From an uncultured Oscillospiraceae bacterium (lineage in GTDB: Bacteria; Bacillota; Clostridia; Oscillospirales; Oscillospiraceae): a stretch of 40,654 nucleotides of DNA. The position numbers and the translations under genes are program-made. The notes under the pieces were generated by a model, which made no database searches, was not told the origin of the DNA, and worked only from the letters and a program-made list of their open reading frames with translations. Below are positions 1 to 7,790 of the stretch, piece by piece (position 1 is the first letter of the stretch; every line of letters begins with the position of its first letter). The stretch spans positions 1-40,654 of the forward strand of contig CALXCQ010000038.1 of assembly GCA_944386835.1 (NCBI GenBank), read 5' to 3'.

Positions 1-66
1 CATCGTCTCTATCACCATCTTCTTGAATTCTGGTGTGTAGCGTTTGTTTGGTATCCCTTTTGGCAT
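1..66 (-). CDS. IS3-family transposase OrfA, N-terminal fragment
   Basis: Only the first 22 codons are present, starting at an ATG (66-64) behind a GA-rich ribosome site. The peptide begins MPKGIPNKRYTPEFK, typical of the helix-turn-helix OrfA of IS3-family transposases in Clostridia, which binds the element ends. The gene continues past the left edge, so I cannot tell whether the element is intact. It lies just downstream of the NlpC/P60 gene and reads in the same direction. Confidence 0.7.
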   Translation of the reverse strand, partial: MPKGIPNKRYTPEFKKMVIETM

Positions 67-127
67 ATTAAAGCACCCCTCTTGTTATCCAGTATATCAT
101 ACTGTCTAACAATTGGGGTGCAGTTCA
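1..127 (-). mobile_element. End of an IS3-family insertion sequence (partial)
   Basis: The window opens inside an insertion sequence read on the minus strand. Its terminal sequence reads TGAACTGCACCCCAATTG inward from position 127 and resembles ends of IS3/IS150-group elements as I remember them. The transposase reading frame begins 61 bases inside this end, as expected for such elements. The other end and any target duplication lie outside the window. The exact outer boundary at 127 is inferred from the start of the inverted-repeat-like sequence. Confidence 0.7.
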
Positions 128-157
128 AATTTACCAGATGCGGTATTTTCTATTCCA

Positions 158-1042
158 TTAAAATATCCTGCGTGCTCCTACATACCGGCTAGCATAATAG
201 GAATCGCTTAAAGAAGTAATTTTCACTCCACCATTTGCAGAATGGATAAATTGGTTGTTGCCAATATAAATTCCCACATGAGTTGCAGCCGCGCTGGAAG
301 CATATGTATTGCCAAAGAAAACCAGATCTCCAACGGCCAGTTGATCCACTTTTGTTCCGTTGCCCAGCTGTTGGGCGGCAGTCCGATTCAAATTTACATC
401 AAAAGCATTATAACAATACTTGGTGAATCCGGAACAGTCAAATCCAGAAGGGGAGGTACCGCCCCAGACGTAAGGCGTTCCCAAGTAGTTCATTGCATAA
501 GAGACCAACTGCTCAGCTGCACTGACATATGAACCATTGGAGTTTGCAATCGGCGGCTCGGTCAGTTCCATTAAATCGCTGCGGATATAACCAGTCAAGC
601 CATTATATTGAACTTTGTACCAGCCACAGTTAAAACCAATAATATAGGCCTTTTCCCCCTGGGCCAACTGCACTACCAGATCCCCATCCGTAGAGGGAGT
701 AGACCGCATGTTGACCGAAGCAGTGTTCACTTTCCCATAACCCAGCTCTACATTTTCACGTTCTTTAAAGATAATATAGTCTGCGCTCATATAGCCAATG
801 TCCAGGTTATAGTCTACCAGATACCAGTCATCGACTTGACGGATGATGACTACCGTGTCTCCTTGAGCCGCAGTAGATATGATTTCCGCATCTGTATTTG
901 GTTTGGCCCGTAAACGAAGGCCACTGCCATCCACAATACCGATTCCCGTCTTCAGCTCGGTCGCCGAGGCACATATACTAAGGGCTCCGAAAAGTAAGAT
1001 GACCAAACACAATAGGAAAGCTATCCGTAAAGACCGTTTCAT
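158..1042 (-). CDS. Secreted SH3-domain NlpC/P60 peptidoglycan endopeptidase
   Basis: A 294-residue exported cell-wall hydrolase. Residues 1-27 form a signal peptide ending in an Ala-rich cleavage region. Two bacterial SH3 domains follow (about 33-92 and 103-160), which usually bind peptidoglycan. The C-terminal NlpC/P60 domain (about 173-294) has the catalytic Cys203 in DCSGF, His255 in THVGIY and a third polar residue at His267. Family members cut the D-glutamyl-diamino acid bond in stem peptides. The ATG has a GGAGGT site upstream. It lies 21 bases after the 1064-1354 gene and probably shares its transcript. A second NlpC/P60 protein at 10233-11330 ends in a similar GARRI motif. Confidence 0.9.
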   Translation of the reverse strand: MKRSLRIAFLLCLVILLFGALSICASATELKTGIGIVDGSGLRLRAKPNTDAEIISTAAQGDTVVIIRQVDDWYLVDYNLDIGYMSADYIIFKERENVELGYGKVNTASVNMRSTPSTDGDLVVQLAQGEKAYIIGFNCGWYKVQYNGLTGYIRSDLMELTEPPIANSNGSYVSAAEQLVSYAMNYLGTPYVWGGTSPSGFDCSGFTKYCYNAFDVNLNRTAAQQLGNGTKVDQLAVGDLVFFGNTYASSAAATHVGIYIGNNQFIHSANGGVKITSLSDSYYASRYVGARRIF

Positions 1043-1063
1043 AAGTACCTCCGTCGATGGAAT

Positions 1064-1354
1064 CTATTTATTTGCTAACGCACGTTCGAGCCAGACACAG
1101 CCAACATCCAAAGCTGTATAGAACCCGTCTTTTTCGCTTTTTTTAATTACGCGATCACGCGCCTTAATCGAAGGATCTGTGGCCTGCAATTGTACCGAAA
1201 CTTTTGTCGCCAGTTCCAGGTCCTCCAGTTTCTTTGTTTCTAAAATCTGTAACATTACAATAAACGGATCGGCCATAGAGCCGTAATAAACTAAATTATC
1301 TTTTCTCATTAAAGGACGGCCTTTGTACATAAGGCCTGCATTTTGCTCAGACAT
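1064..1354 (-). CDS. Conserved small protein of unknown function
   Basis: This encodes a 96-residue soluble protein with no signal peptide, membrane segment or motif I can tie to a function. It starts at an ATG behind a good GAGG site (CAGGAGGTTTAT). The sequence is well ordered, with a MYKGRPLMRKDN segment near the N-terminus and a charged middle. I have a loose memory of similar unnamed proteins in Ruminococcaceae-type genomes. A strong promoter precedes it, and the NlpC/P60 gene follows on the same strand, so the two may be co-expressed. Confidence 0.7.
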   Translation of the reverse strand: MSEQNAGLMYKGRPLMRKDNLVYYGSMADPFIVMLQILETKKLEDLELATKVSVQLQATDPSIKARDRVIKKSEKDGFYTALDVGCVWLERALANK

Positions 1355-1382
1355 ATAAACCTCCTGAATAAAATGTAACCAA

Positions 1383-1411
1383 ATTGTAACACGTTGTATC
1401 TATTCTGTCAA
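1383..1411 (-). promoter_or_regulatory. Sigma-A promoter for the 1354-158 gene pair
   Basis: On the minus strand a consensus TTGACA (1411-1406) is separated by 17 bases from TACAAT (1388-1383). Transcription would start near 1376, about 20 bases before the start codon at 1354. The TTGTAAC-like word recurs around the promoter, at about 1374, 1384, 1430 and 1437 on the plus strand. Confidence 0.75.
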
Positions 1412-1520
1412 GTAAACCCTGGAAAAATTGTAACGAATTGTAATAGGCAGAATCTGTGCAATTGGTCCAAAGGGGAAATATTTTTGGATGTTTTCGACGG
1501 AGATAGAAGATTTCTATGAT

Positions 1521-1553
1521 TTAGGAGGTTTTGCTTTGGGCAAAACCTCCTAA
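1521..1553. repeat. Perfect 14-bp inverted repeat downstream of ireB
   Basis: TTAGGAGGTTTTGC (1521-1534) and its exact reverse complement (1540-1553) flank a five-base loop. It lies 17 bases beyond the stop of the IreB gene, so it may terminate that transcript, although no clear run of T follows on either strand. One arm carries an AGGAGG ribosome-site-like word. There is no open frame next to it. Confidence 0.6.
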
Positions 1554-1569
1554 GCTGGTCCCATGTTAA

Positions 1570-1815
1570 TTAATCAAATAAATAGTGGCGAACCAATTCT
1601 TGCAGAAGCTCATCCCGGTCTATTTTACAAATCAGACTGCGTGCATTGTTGTAATTTGTAATATAAGTGGGATCCTCCGAGAGAATATAGCCGACAATCT
1701 GGTTAATGGGATTGTATCCTTTTTCACTCAGAGCATGGTAAACAGAACTTAAGATAATTTTCATTTCTTCCTTAGAATCGTCTGGCACCATAAATTTTAT
1801 TGTATTATCGTCCAA
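1570..1815 (-). CDS. ireB: IreB-family regulatory phosphoprotein (UPF0297)
   Basis: An 81-residue protein with the family core [13 protein letters not shown], then [14 protein letters not shown], then an acidic-basic C-terminus ([16 protein letters not shown]). In Enterococcus, IreB is phosphorylated on N-terminal Thr by the Ser/Thr kinase IreK and affects cephalosporin resistance. Thr5 here is a possible site by position. A longer frame runs back to 1839, but AAGGAGGT at 1830-1823 sits 7 bases before the TTG at 1815, so that TTG is the start. In many Firmicutes this gene lies with alaS and ruvX. Here it follows pheT on the same strand, separated by a terminator. Confidence 0.9.
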   Translation of the reverse strand: MDDNTIKFMVPDDSKEEMKIILSSVYHALSEKGYNPINQIVGYILSEDPTYITNYNNARSLICKIDRDELLQELVRHYLFD

Positions 1816-1888
1816 ATTGCCGACCTCCTTTAAAAACAATATATTAATATCATACTCTAACTTTTGTCAGAAGTAAAGGGGAATGGAC

Positions 1889-1927
1889 AAAACAGCGGAA
1901 GACACAATTTCAGTCTTCCACTGTTTT
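1889..1927 (-). terminator. Terminator of pheST
   Basis: On the minus strand a 15-base stem (AAAACAGTGGAAGAC against GTCTTCCGCTGTTTT) closes a 9-base loop. All pairs form if one U-G is allowed. The 3' arm ends in TTTTG. The hairpin begins 16 bases after the pheT stop at 1943. The plus-strand version has a C-A mismatch, so it works best for pheT. Confidence 0.8.
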
Positions 1928-1942
1928 GCAAAAGTCATTCCA

Positions 1943-4324
1943 TTATCTCAATACAACGTGCAAAGAGGACTCCAATTTTTCTAAAATTGCCCGGATAACA
2001 CCGTTGGAATCTTCATCTGTAAGCGTACGGTCATCTGCACGTAACTCCAGACTGAACGCTACACTCTTTTTACCGGAGGCAATTCCAGGGCCACGATAGA
2101 TGTCAAAGAGACTGACGTTGCGTAAAAGACTTCCTCCAGCTTCCTGGATACATTGCTCTAACTGACCCACCGTCAAGTTTTCGTCACATACCAGGGCCAG
2201 ATCTCGACTGACAGCCGGATATTTGGGAAGTGGTGTATATAAAACTTCCGGTGCCAAATGGGATTGTAGCGCTTCCAGATTCAGCTCTGCACAGTATACT
2301 TCGCTGTCAATACCATAATTTGCTGTTACCAGGGGATGCACTTGGCCCAAAACGCCAACTTCTACTCCATCTATCACTACAGCTGCACAGCGACCTGGGT
2401 GATAGCTGGGGTGATCTTTTTTGGCAACAAAGGTCGCTGGCATAGTTTTCAGAGCAGTCAAAATTGCCGACACTTCACCTTTTAAAGTAAAGAATGTCTC
2501 CTGGGCACCATAGGTTCCCAAAACCAGAATTTTGGGTTCCTTGGGCAGCGTTTGGCCTTCCTCCGGCAGATAAATTTTTGCAGCTTCATATAACTTTGCC
2601 GACTTGTTGTGATAGGCATAATTCCGAGCCAGAATTTCCAGCATGGAGGGCAGGGGAATGGTCCTCATAACCGAAGTATCTTCCCCCAGGGGATTGAGCA
2701 GCTTCACAGTATTACGAAAAGGGCTGTCCGAAGGAATCCGAACCATGTCAAAAATAGAAGGACTGACAAAAGAATAGGTAATAATCTCACTATAGCCCAT
2801 AGCCCGCGCTGTGTTTCCCGCTGCCATTTCCAGTAATGCCTGCTTGGAATAGCCTCCCTGCGTGGTGATTCCACGCAGCATGGTCGTAGGCATGGTATTA
2901 TAGCCATACAGACGTCCCACTTCTTCTGCCAAATCTGCCATACACCGCAAATCCGAGCGCCAGGAAGGAACTTTGACAGTCATGCCTTCAACCGGGATTT
3001 CCAATCTGCCCAGATAGGACTTCATCTCATCGGCCGTACACTGGATACCCAGAAGTCCGTTGATGCGGTCAACTTCCAGAGGCAATTCTACCGGAGGCTC
3101 AACATAATTAATCACATCGATCAAACCATCCAGTACCTGACCAGCATCTAAAAATTCGACTAATTCACAAGCCCTGTCTACGGCGGGAACGGTACTCATG
3201 GGATCCAGGTTTTTCTCAAATTTAGCCGAAGCTTCCGTACGCATTCCCAGAGCCAGCGCGGTCTGTCGGATAGAAGTGCCGTCAAAGTTGGCAGATTCAA
3301 AGACGACATCTACAGTATCTTCCACAATTTCGCTGTTTTCTCCGCCCATAATACCGGCTAAGCCCACTGGGCGATGACTATCTGCAATGACAAGCATACC
3401 GGGTTTTAAATTCCGAACTGTGCCGTCCAGAGTCGTAAGCGTTTCACCCTCTACAGAGCGACGTACGATAATTTTCCCGTCCTTTACATATCGATAATCG
3501 AAAGCGTGCATTGGCTGGCCGTATTCCACCATAACATAGTTGGTAATATCCACTATGTTGTTAATGGGACGGATGCCCGCTGCCCGCAGTCTTTGCCGCA
3601 TCCATTTGGGAGAGGGTCCAATTTTTACATTGCGTACCATTCTGGCGGTGTACCGACGGCACAAATCCTCAGCGGGAACTTCCACGTCTAAAAGTTCTTC
3701 CAGATTGCCTGGTCCCCCGCCTTTTACAGTAGGCGTGTGGTGTTTCATGGGAACCTGGAACGTAGCAGCCACTTCCCGCGCCAAACCAATCAAGCTAAAG
3801 CAGTCGGGACGGTTGTTGGTAATTTCAAATTCTACGACAGAGTCATCGTTGCCGATCACTTCATTGATATTTTGGCCGGGATAGCAGTCTTCTTGCAAAA
3901 TCCAAATTCCATCTTCTATTGCATAGGGGAAATCATTGAGTGTCAACCCAAGCTCTTTGAGAGAACAGAGCATGCCGTTGGATTCTACACCGCGGAGAAC
4001 GCCGCGAGTAATGTGGACACCGCCCGGTAAATGTGCATCATGCAGGCAGGTAGGAACCAAATCGCCAACTTTAACGTTCTGTGCACCTGTGACTATCTGA
4101 ATGGTAGCGGGTTGACCCACATCAATCTGGCACACCCACATATGATCGGAGTTTTCATGGCGGGCCATGGAGATGACTTTTCCCACCACTACATTCTGAA
4201 TTTCTGCATCCATGCGGGTCACCACTTCGACCTTAGACCCGGAGAGCGTCATTTTATCGGCGAATTCCTTATCAGAGGCCTGAATATTTACAAAGTCCGC
4301 CAGCCATTTTCTTGATAAATTCAT
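1943..4324 (-). CDS. pheT: Phenylalanine--tRNA ligase beta subunit
   Basis: The 793-residue beta chain of the cytoplasmic alpha2-beta2 enzyme that charges tRNA-Phe. Length and order are those of the long bacterial form: an N-terminal tRNA-binding EMAP-like domain (about 40-150), the B3/B4 editing region, the B5 segment, the catalytic-like core, and a C-terminal ferredoxin-fold anticodon-binding domain (about 700-793, beginning near YTPLPKYPAVSRDLA). The ATG at 4324 follows GGGGAGGT. The start is 15 bases after pheS, so the genes form one operon under the T-box. Nothing is truncated. Confidence 0.97.
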   Translation of the reverse strand: MNLSRKWLADFVNIQASDKEFADKMTLSGSKVEVVTRMDAEIQNVVVGKVISMARHENSDHMWVCQIDVGQPATIQIVTGAQNVKVGDLVPTCLHDAHLPGGVHITRGVLRGVESNGMLCSLKELGLTLNDFPYAIEDGIWILQEDCYPGQNINEVIGNDDSVVEFEITNNRPDCFSLIGLAREVAATFQVPMKHHTPTVKGGGPGNLEELLDVEVPAEDLCRRYTARMVRNVKIGPSPKWMRQRLRAAGIRPINNIVDITNYVMVEYGQPMHAFDYRYVKDGKIIVRRSVEGETLTTLDGTVRNLKPGMLVIADSHRPVGLAGIMGGENSEIVEDTVDVVFESANFDGTSIRQTALALGMRTEASAKFEKNLDPMSTVPAVDRACELVEFLDAGQVLDGLIDVINYVEPPVELPLEVDRINGLLGIQCTADEMKSYLGRLEIPVEGMTVKVPSWRSDLRCMADLAEEVGRLYGYNTMPTTMLRGITTQGGYSKQALLEMAAGNTARAMGYSEIITYSFVSPSIFDMVRIPSDSPFRNTVKLLNPLGEDTSVMRTIPLPSMLEILARNYAYHNKSAKLYEAAKIYLPEEGQTLPKEPKILVLGTYGAQETFFTLKGEVSAILTALKTMPATFVAKKDHPSYHPGRCAAVVIDGVEVGVLGQVHPLVTANYGIDSEVYCAELNLEALQSHLAPEVLYTPLPKYPAVSRDLALVCDENLTVGQLEQCIQEAGGSLLRNVSLFDIYRGPGIASGKKSVAFSLELRADDRTLTDEDSNGVIRAILEKLESSLHVVLR

Positions 4325-4339
4325 ATTCGTACCTCCCCA

Positions 4340-5365
4340 TTAAAACTGCGAAAGGAATCGCACATCATTTTCGAAAATCAGGCGCAAGTCGCTAATGGCA
4401 TAGCGTCGCATGGCCATACGTTCCACACCAATCCCGAAAGCGAAACCGGAATATTGGGTTGGATCAATTCCACACCCCTGCAGAACCGCTGGATGGACCA
4501 TTCCAGCGCCCAAAAGTTCAATCCAGCCTTCGCCCTTACAGGTACGGCAGCCGGCACCGTGACACTCAAAACATTGCACATCCACTTCGCAACTGGGCTC
4601 GGTAAAGGGGAAGTGGTGGGGACGAAACCGAACAACAGAGTCTTCTCCATAAAGCTGTTTTACCAGATGTTCCAATGTGCCCTTTAAATCGGTCATGGTA
4701 ATCCCTTCATCCACTACAAGACCTTCTAGTTGGTGGAACATGGGAGAATGGGTAGCATCCACTTCATCTTTTCGATACACGCGGCCGGGCGCCACAATTC
4801 GAATGGGCGGCTTTTTCTGTTCCATAACCCGAACCTGCATCGGCGAGGTCTGGGTGCGCAGTAAAACTTTGTCATCTTCTGTAATGTAAAACGTATCAGA
4901 GCGGTCTCGAGCCGGATGCCCATAGGGAGTATTCAGTTTGGTAAAATTGTAGGATTCCAGTTCCACCTCAGGGCCCTCTACAACTTCAAATCCCATCCCC
5001 ACGAAGATCTCTTTGGCCTCGTCCAGAACTTTGCTCATTGGGTGTTTGTGACCCAAAACAACCGGAACGCCGGGGATGGTGACATCCACCGTCTCAGAAA
5101 CTAATTTTTCTTCCAGAGCCTTTGCCTTTAGCTCTGTCTTACGCTGTTCCAATTTTCCTTCGATGGCTTCCCGAACAGAATTAGCAATCTGCCCCATAAT
5201 CGGCCGTTCTTCGGCACTTAGCTTTCCCATTTGTTTCAGGACGGCAGTCAACTCTCCTTTTTTCCCAAGGAAGCGAACCCGCAAAGCGTCCAACTCGGCG
5301 GAGCCTTTGACTGTTTCAATGGCAGTCATTGCCTCCATGCGGATTTTTTCCAACTGCTGTTTCAT
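4340..5365 (-). CDS. pheS: Phenylalanine--tRNA ligase alpha subunit
   Basis: The catalytic alpha chain, 341 residues. An N-terminal coiled coil (about 1-90) that contacts tRNA is followed by the class II synthetase core. Motif 2 contains FHQLEGLVVDEG, and motif 3 near the C-terminus is GFAFGIGVERMAMRRY. A Cys-rich stretch (CFECHGAGCRTCKGEGW) lies between motifs 2 and 3. Such Cys-rich insertions occur in some Firmicutes PheS proteins and may bind metal. The ATG has AAGGAGAT upstream. Expression should depend on uncharged tRNA-Phe through the leader at 5395-5640. Confidence 0.97.
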   Translation of the reverse strand: MKQQLEKIRMEAMTAIETVKGSAELDALRVRFLGKKGELTAVLKQMGKLSAEERPIMGQIANSVREAIEGKLEQRKTELKAKALEEKLVSETVDVTIPGVPVVLGHKHPMSKVLDEAKEIFVGMGFEVVEGPEVELESYNFTKLNTPYGHPARDRSDTFYITEDDKVLLRTQTSPMQVRVMEQKKPPIRIVAPGRVYRKDEVDATHSPMFHQLEGLVVDEGITMTDLKGTLEHLVKQLYGEDSVVRFRPHHFPFTEPSCEVDVQCFECHGAGCRTCKGEGWIELLGAGMVHPAVLQGCGIDPTQYSGFAFGIGVERMAMRRYAISDLRLIFENDVRFLSQF

Positions 5366-5394
5366 AATTCTATCTCCTTAATATAAAATACCAA

Positions 5395-5432
5395 ATAAAA
5401 AAGTCTTCCCTCCCACTAGGGGACGAAAGACT
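5395..5432 (-). terminator. T-box attenuator terminator
   Basis: On the minus strand AGTCTTTCGTCCC pairs with GGGAGGGAAGACT around a short loop, then TTTTTATTTGG follows. In T-box leaders this hairpin competes with an antiterminator that includes the T-box sequence immediately upstream. Confidence 0.88.
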
Positions 5433-5640
5433 AGCTTCCGCGGTACCACCCGCAATTCGCCTAACAGCGCACTTTACACCTTTAACGGAGTCACCCGGCA
5501 GACCCTACTCTCGTTCAGGTCCCAGCTCGCGAGGGAAAGCCCAATCTTCCGGCAACAGGCGGTTTTCAGCACCCCGCCCTCTCTGTTGATGCCATATGGA
5601 CGACAGACATCTCGGTCCCAGCTTTTTTCCTATGAACCCT
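5395..5640 (-). promoter_or_regulatory. T-box riboswitch leader of pheST
   Basis: The minus-strand RNA carries the canonical T-box GGGTGGTACCGCGG (5451-5438), which pairs with the free end of uncharged tRNA. Upstream is an AGAGAG-type stem I motif followed by a GGCGG...CCGCC helix (about 5588-5560). A UUC triplet that could be the Phe specifier lies in the context GGGCTTTCCC (about 5542-5533); this assignment is tentative. Downstream is the terminator. The structure sits directly before pheS, matching the known tRNA-Phe-responsive leaders of Firmicutes. The 5' end is placed from the promoter at 5644-5672. Confidence 0.93.
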
Positions 5641-5643
5641 GTA

Positions 5644-5672
5644 AGTTTATCACAGCTTTTGAGGAATTGCAA
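5644..5672 (-). promoter_or_regulatory. Promoter of the pheST leader
   Basis: On the minus strand TTGCAA (5672-5667) and TAAACT (5649-5644) are separated by 17 bases. This places the start of the T-box RNA near 5637. It lies back to back with the nnrD promoter at 5680-5708. Confidence 0.7.
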
Positions 5673-5679
5673 CTGCTAT

Positions 5680-5708
5680 TTGACTATTTCTCCCTTATTT
5701 CCTATACT
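5680..5708 (+). promoter_or_regulatory. Promoter of nnrD
   Basis: TTGACT (5680-5685), a 17-base spacer and TATACT (5703-5708) form a sigma-A-type promoter 56 bases before the nnrD start. Only 7 bases separate its -35 from the -35 of the divergent pheST promoter. Confidence 0.72.
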
Positions 5709-5763
5709 AAAAAGAAAAATACAGGAGAATTCTTTATATTTCGGAAAGAAAAGGAAGGATATT

Positions 5764-6615
5764 ATGGAATGGATACAAACCTCCCATACGCTTTTGAAGC
5801 AAAATCTTCCCCAGAGAGATCCCCAAGCACACAAAGGTGATTTCGGCAAGGTTCTAATTGTGAGTGGCAGCCATGGGTATGCCGGAGCACCGGCATTAGC
5901 AGCATTGGCTGCGCTGCGTACTGGCAGCGGGCTCATATATGTGACTGTACCGGAATGCATCTATCCGGTTGTTGCAGGGAAATTGCTGGAGCCAATGGTA
6001 TTCGGATATCCAGCGGAAGGGGATGGTTTCTCTGCTTTGGCAATTCCTAAGATATTAGACCGTTTGGCTTCCTGCGACGCCTGCCTAATTGGGCCAGGCT
6101 TGGGCCGTACCTCTGTTGTGTTCCAACTGGTACAGACTGTTCTCCGAGAAAGTACCGTTCCCGTAGTAGTGGATGCAGATGGTCTAAATGTTCTTGCCGG
6201 ACATATAGATATACTGCGCGAAGCAACTTGTCCCATTGTTCTTACGCCGCATTGGGGAGAGTTTTTAAGACTGACAAATGGCCTAAGCTCTGAGGATCGG
6301 CAGATGGATGCCAGGAATCTGGCGGAAGAAACCGGATGCATTGTGCTGCTCAAGGGACATCAGACCTTGATTACAGACGGTAAAACCGGGTACTGGAATG
6401 GCACAGGGAATCCCGGCATGGCTACTGGAGGTAGCGGCGATGTCTTAGGGGGAATCATCGTTTCTCTGATTGGTCAAAAGGTGCCGCCTTTGGTGGCGGC
6501 TGCCTGTGGCGCCTGGGTGCATGGGGCTGCTGGAGACATTTGTGCCCGGAAAATTGGGGAATGCGGCATGACTCCCTCCGATCTGATACAAGCTGTTCCG
6601 CGACTTTTCAAATAG
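5764..6615 (+). CDS. nnrD: ADP-dependent NAD(P)H-hydrate dehydratase
   Basis: A 283-residue cytoplasmic repair enzyme. It dehydrates the S form of damaged NAD(P)H hydrate using ADP. Ribokinase-like fold motifs are GSHGYAGA (35-42), GPGLGR (110-115), DADGLNVLA (137-145), TPHWGEF (161-167) and GGSGDVLGG, with catalytic Asp226. The epimerase NnrE, often fused to this domain, is absent, so this is a stand-alone dehydratase. The frame is open back to 5596, but AAGGAAGG just before the ATG at 5764 and the promoter at 5680-5708 fix the start. The next gene begins 4 bases after the stop. Confidence 0.93.
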   Translation: MEWIQTSHTLLKQNLPQRDPQAHKGDFGKVLIVSGSHGYAGAPALAALAALRTGSGLIYVTVPECIYPVVAGKLLEPMVFGYPAEGDGFSALAIPKILDRLASCDACLIGPGLGRTSVVFQLVQTVLRESTVPVVVDADGLNVLAGHIDILREATCPIVLTPHWGEFLRLTNGLSSEDRQMDARNLAEETGCIVLLKGHQTLITDGKTGYWNGTGNPGMATGGSGDVLGGIIVSLIGQKVPPLVAAACGAWVHGAAGDICARKIGECGMTPSDLIQAVPRLFK

Positions 6616-6619
6616 TGGG

Positions 6620-7225
6620 GTGGCTAAATTGCGCCGTCGGAAAATACTGTGTCTGGTACTTATCCTACTTTTGGTTCTGGTCGGAATCGGTACAATTTTG
6701 AAAGTGGTACAAAAATCATCAGGGGATGCCATGCAATCTGCACTGGATTTCCGCGCTATGCTGATGGAACGAGAGAAATGTACCTTTGATCTCTCCATTA
6801 CAGTCGATCAGGAGGATAAGGTTTATTCCTTTTCCGGTCAGTGCCAGTATCTTCTGGGACAGTCCGGACAAATTACCTTGACGGAGCCGGAAAGTTTGAC
6901 TGGAATTCAAGCTACCGTGACCGATGGCACAACCAATGTGACCTTTGAAGATGTACAGTTGGAGCTGGGAGAGGTTGCGATGGGACATGTCAGCCCTATG
7001 GCATTGCCTCTTTTATTGGGAAATTGCTGGACAGAAGAATACATTGTCTCCAGTGCTTCCGATGGGGAGGGAAAAATTCAGATTGTCTATTCCAGCGGCT
7101 ATGAGGAGAATCAGCTGATGGTATACACTTGGTTTGAAGAAGAATCCATGCAGCCGGTGTACTACGAGGTATTTTATCAGGGGGACCGTGTTTTGCGAGG
7201 AGAGATTTCTCAATTTTCTGTGTAG
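6620..7225 (+). CDS. Membrane-anchored protein of unknown function downstream of nnrD
   Basis: About 201 residues. A basic start (KLRRRK) is followed by one long hydrophobic segment (about 8-27), so the rest likely faces outward. No Cys follows the segment, so it is not a lipoprotein. The exported part is rich in beta-type sequence and acidic residues. By position it may correspond to the YdcC-like outer-surface protein next to nnrD/alr/ndoA in Bacillus, but I see no sequence proof. The start codon is GTG at 6620 (a TTG at 6629 is also possible) with only a weak GGGG site, 4 bases after nnrD, suggesting translational coupling. Confidence 0.7.
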   Translation: MAKLRRRKILCLVLILLLVLVGIGTILKVVQKSSGDAMQSALDFRAMLMEREKCTFDLSITVDQEDKVYSFSGQCQYLLGQSGQITLTEPESLTGIQATVTDGTTNVTFEDVQLELGEVAMGHVSPMALPLLLGNCWTEEYIVSSASDGEGKIQIVYSSGYEENQLMVYTWFEEESMQPVYYEVFYQGDRVLRGEISQFSV

Positions 7226-7322
7226 AAATTTGTGATAATTTAGCTGAAGTTGGCATAGAATGCTTTGGGAGCCTTATGGGCTGTATAAACTTAGCCACTG
7301 CGTGGGAGAATATGAGTAACCA

Positions 7323-7352
7323 CATTACATAGTACAAGAATACTATGTGATG
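7323..7352. repeat. Inverted repeat in the mazF leader
   Basis: CATTACATAGTA (7323-7334) pairs with TACTATGTGATG (7341-7352) around a six-base loop, with one G-U pair in RNA. The core ACATAGTA/TACTATGT is a perfect DNA palindrome. It ends 33 bases before the mazF start and has no T run, so an operator or leader structure is more likely than a terminator. Confidence 0.6.
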
Positions 7353-7385
7353 ATGGGGACTACTTTTTCGCGGAGTGTGAAGCGA

Positions 7386-7742
7386 ATGGACACGAACGTA
7401 AAAAGAGGCGATATTTTTTACGCTGACCTCAGCCCTGTTGTTGGCAGTGAACAAGGCGGAACGCGCCCGGTACTCATTGTACAGAACGATACCGGCAATA
7501 AACATTCCCCAACCGTCATTGCCGCGGCCATCACCAGCCAGACCGGAAAAAATCGGCTTCCAACACACATTGACTTGGCTGGTCACGATGTTGGTCTCAC
7601 AAAGGATTCCGTTGTCTTGTTGGAACAAATCCGGACCATTGATAAGAAAAGATTAAGAGAGCACATGGGACGCTTGGATGAAGAGCTTATGAATCAAGTG
7701 GATTCTGCTATCGCCGTTAGTTTTGGGTTGCACGATCTGTAG
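7386..7742 (+). CDS. MazF/NdoA-type mRNA endoribonuclease
   Basis: 118 residues, the usual size of Bacillus NdoA (EndoA). It begins with the family motif VKRGDIFYADLSPVVGSEQG (5-24), followed by RPVLIVQND, AAITSQ and an LLEQIRTIDK segment. Family members cut mRNA at short specific sites and are held inactive by a MazE/NdoAI antitoxin. The ATG at 7386 has a GGAG site; the open frame reaches back to 7347 but that extension is not family sequence. No antitoxin frame lies in the 160 bases upstream or just downstream. In Bacillus the order is ydcC-alr-ndoAI-ndoA, so alr and the antitoxin appear missing here. Confidence 0.92.
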   Translation: MDTNVKRGDIFYADLSPVVGSEQGGTRPVLIVQNDTGNKHSPTVIAAAITSQTGKNRLPTHIDLAGHDVGLTKDSVVLLEQIRTIDKKRLREHMGRLDEELMNQVDSAIAVSFGLHDL

Positions 7743-7756
7743 TTTTCGTTTATAAT
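7728..7756 (+). promoter_or_regulatory. Promoter overlapping the mazF stop
   Basis: TTGCAC (7728-7733), a 17-base spacer and a perfect TATAAT (7751-7756) lie 35 bases before the ATG at 7791. The -35 falls inside the last codons of mazF. Confidence 0.75.
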
Positions 7757-7790
7757 ATTGGCAGACACGAACAAGATAAAGGAGTTTGCC

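Noticed and set aside
5596-5763. N-terminal extension of nnrD
   Set aside because: It lies across the T-box leader and both divergent promoters and has no family resemblance. ATG 5764 has the ribosome site.
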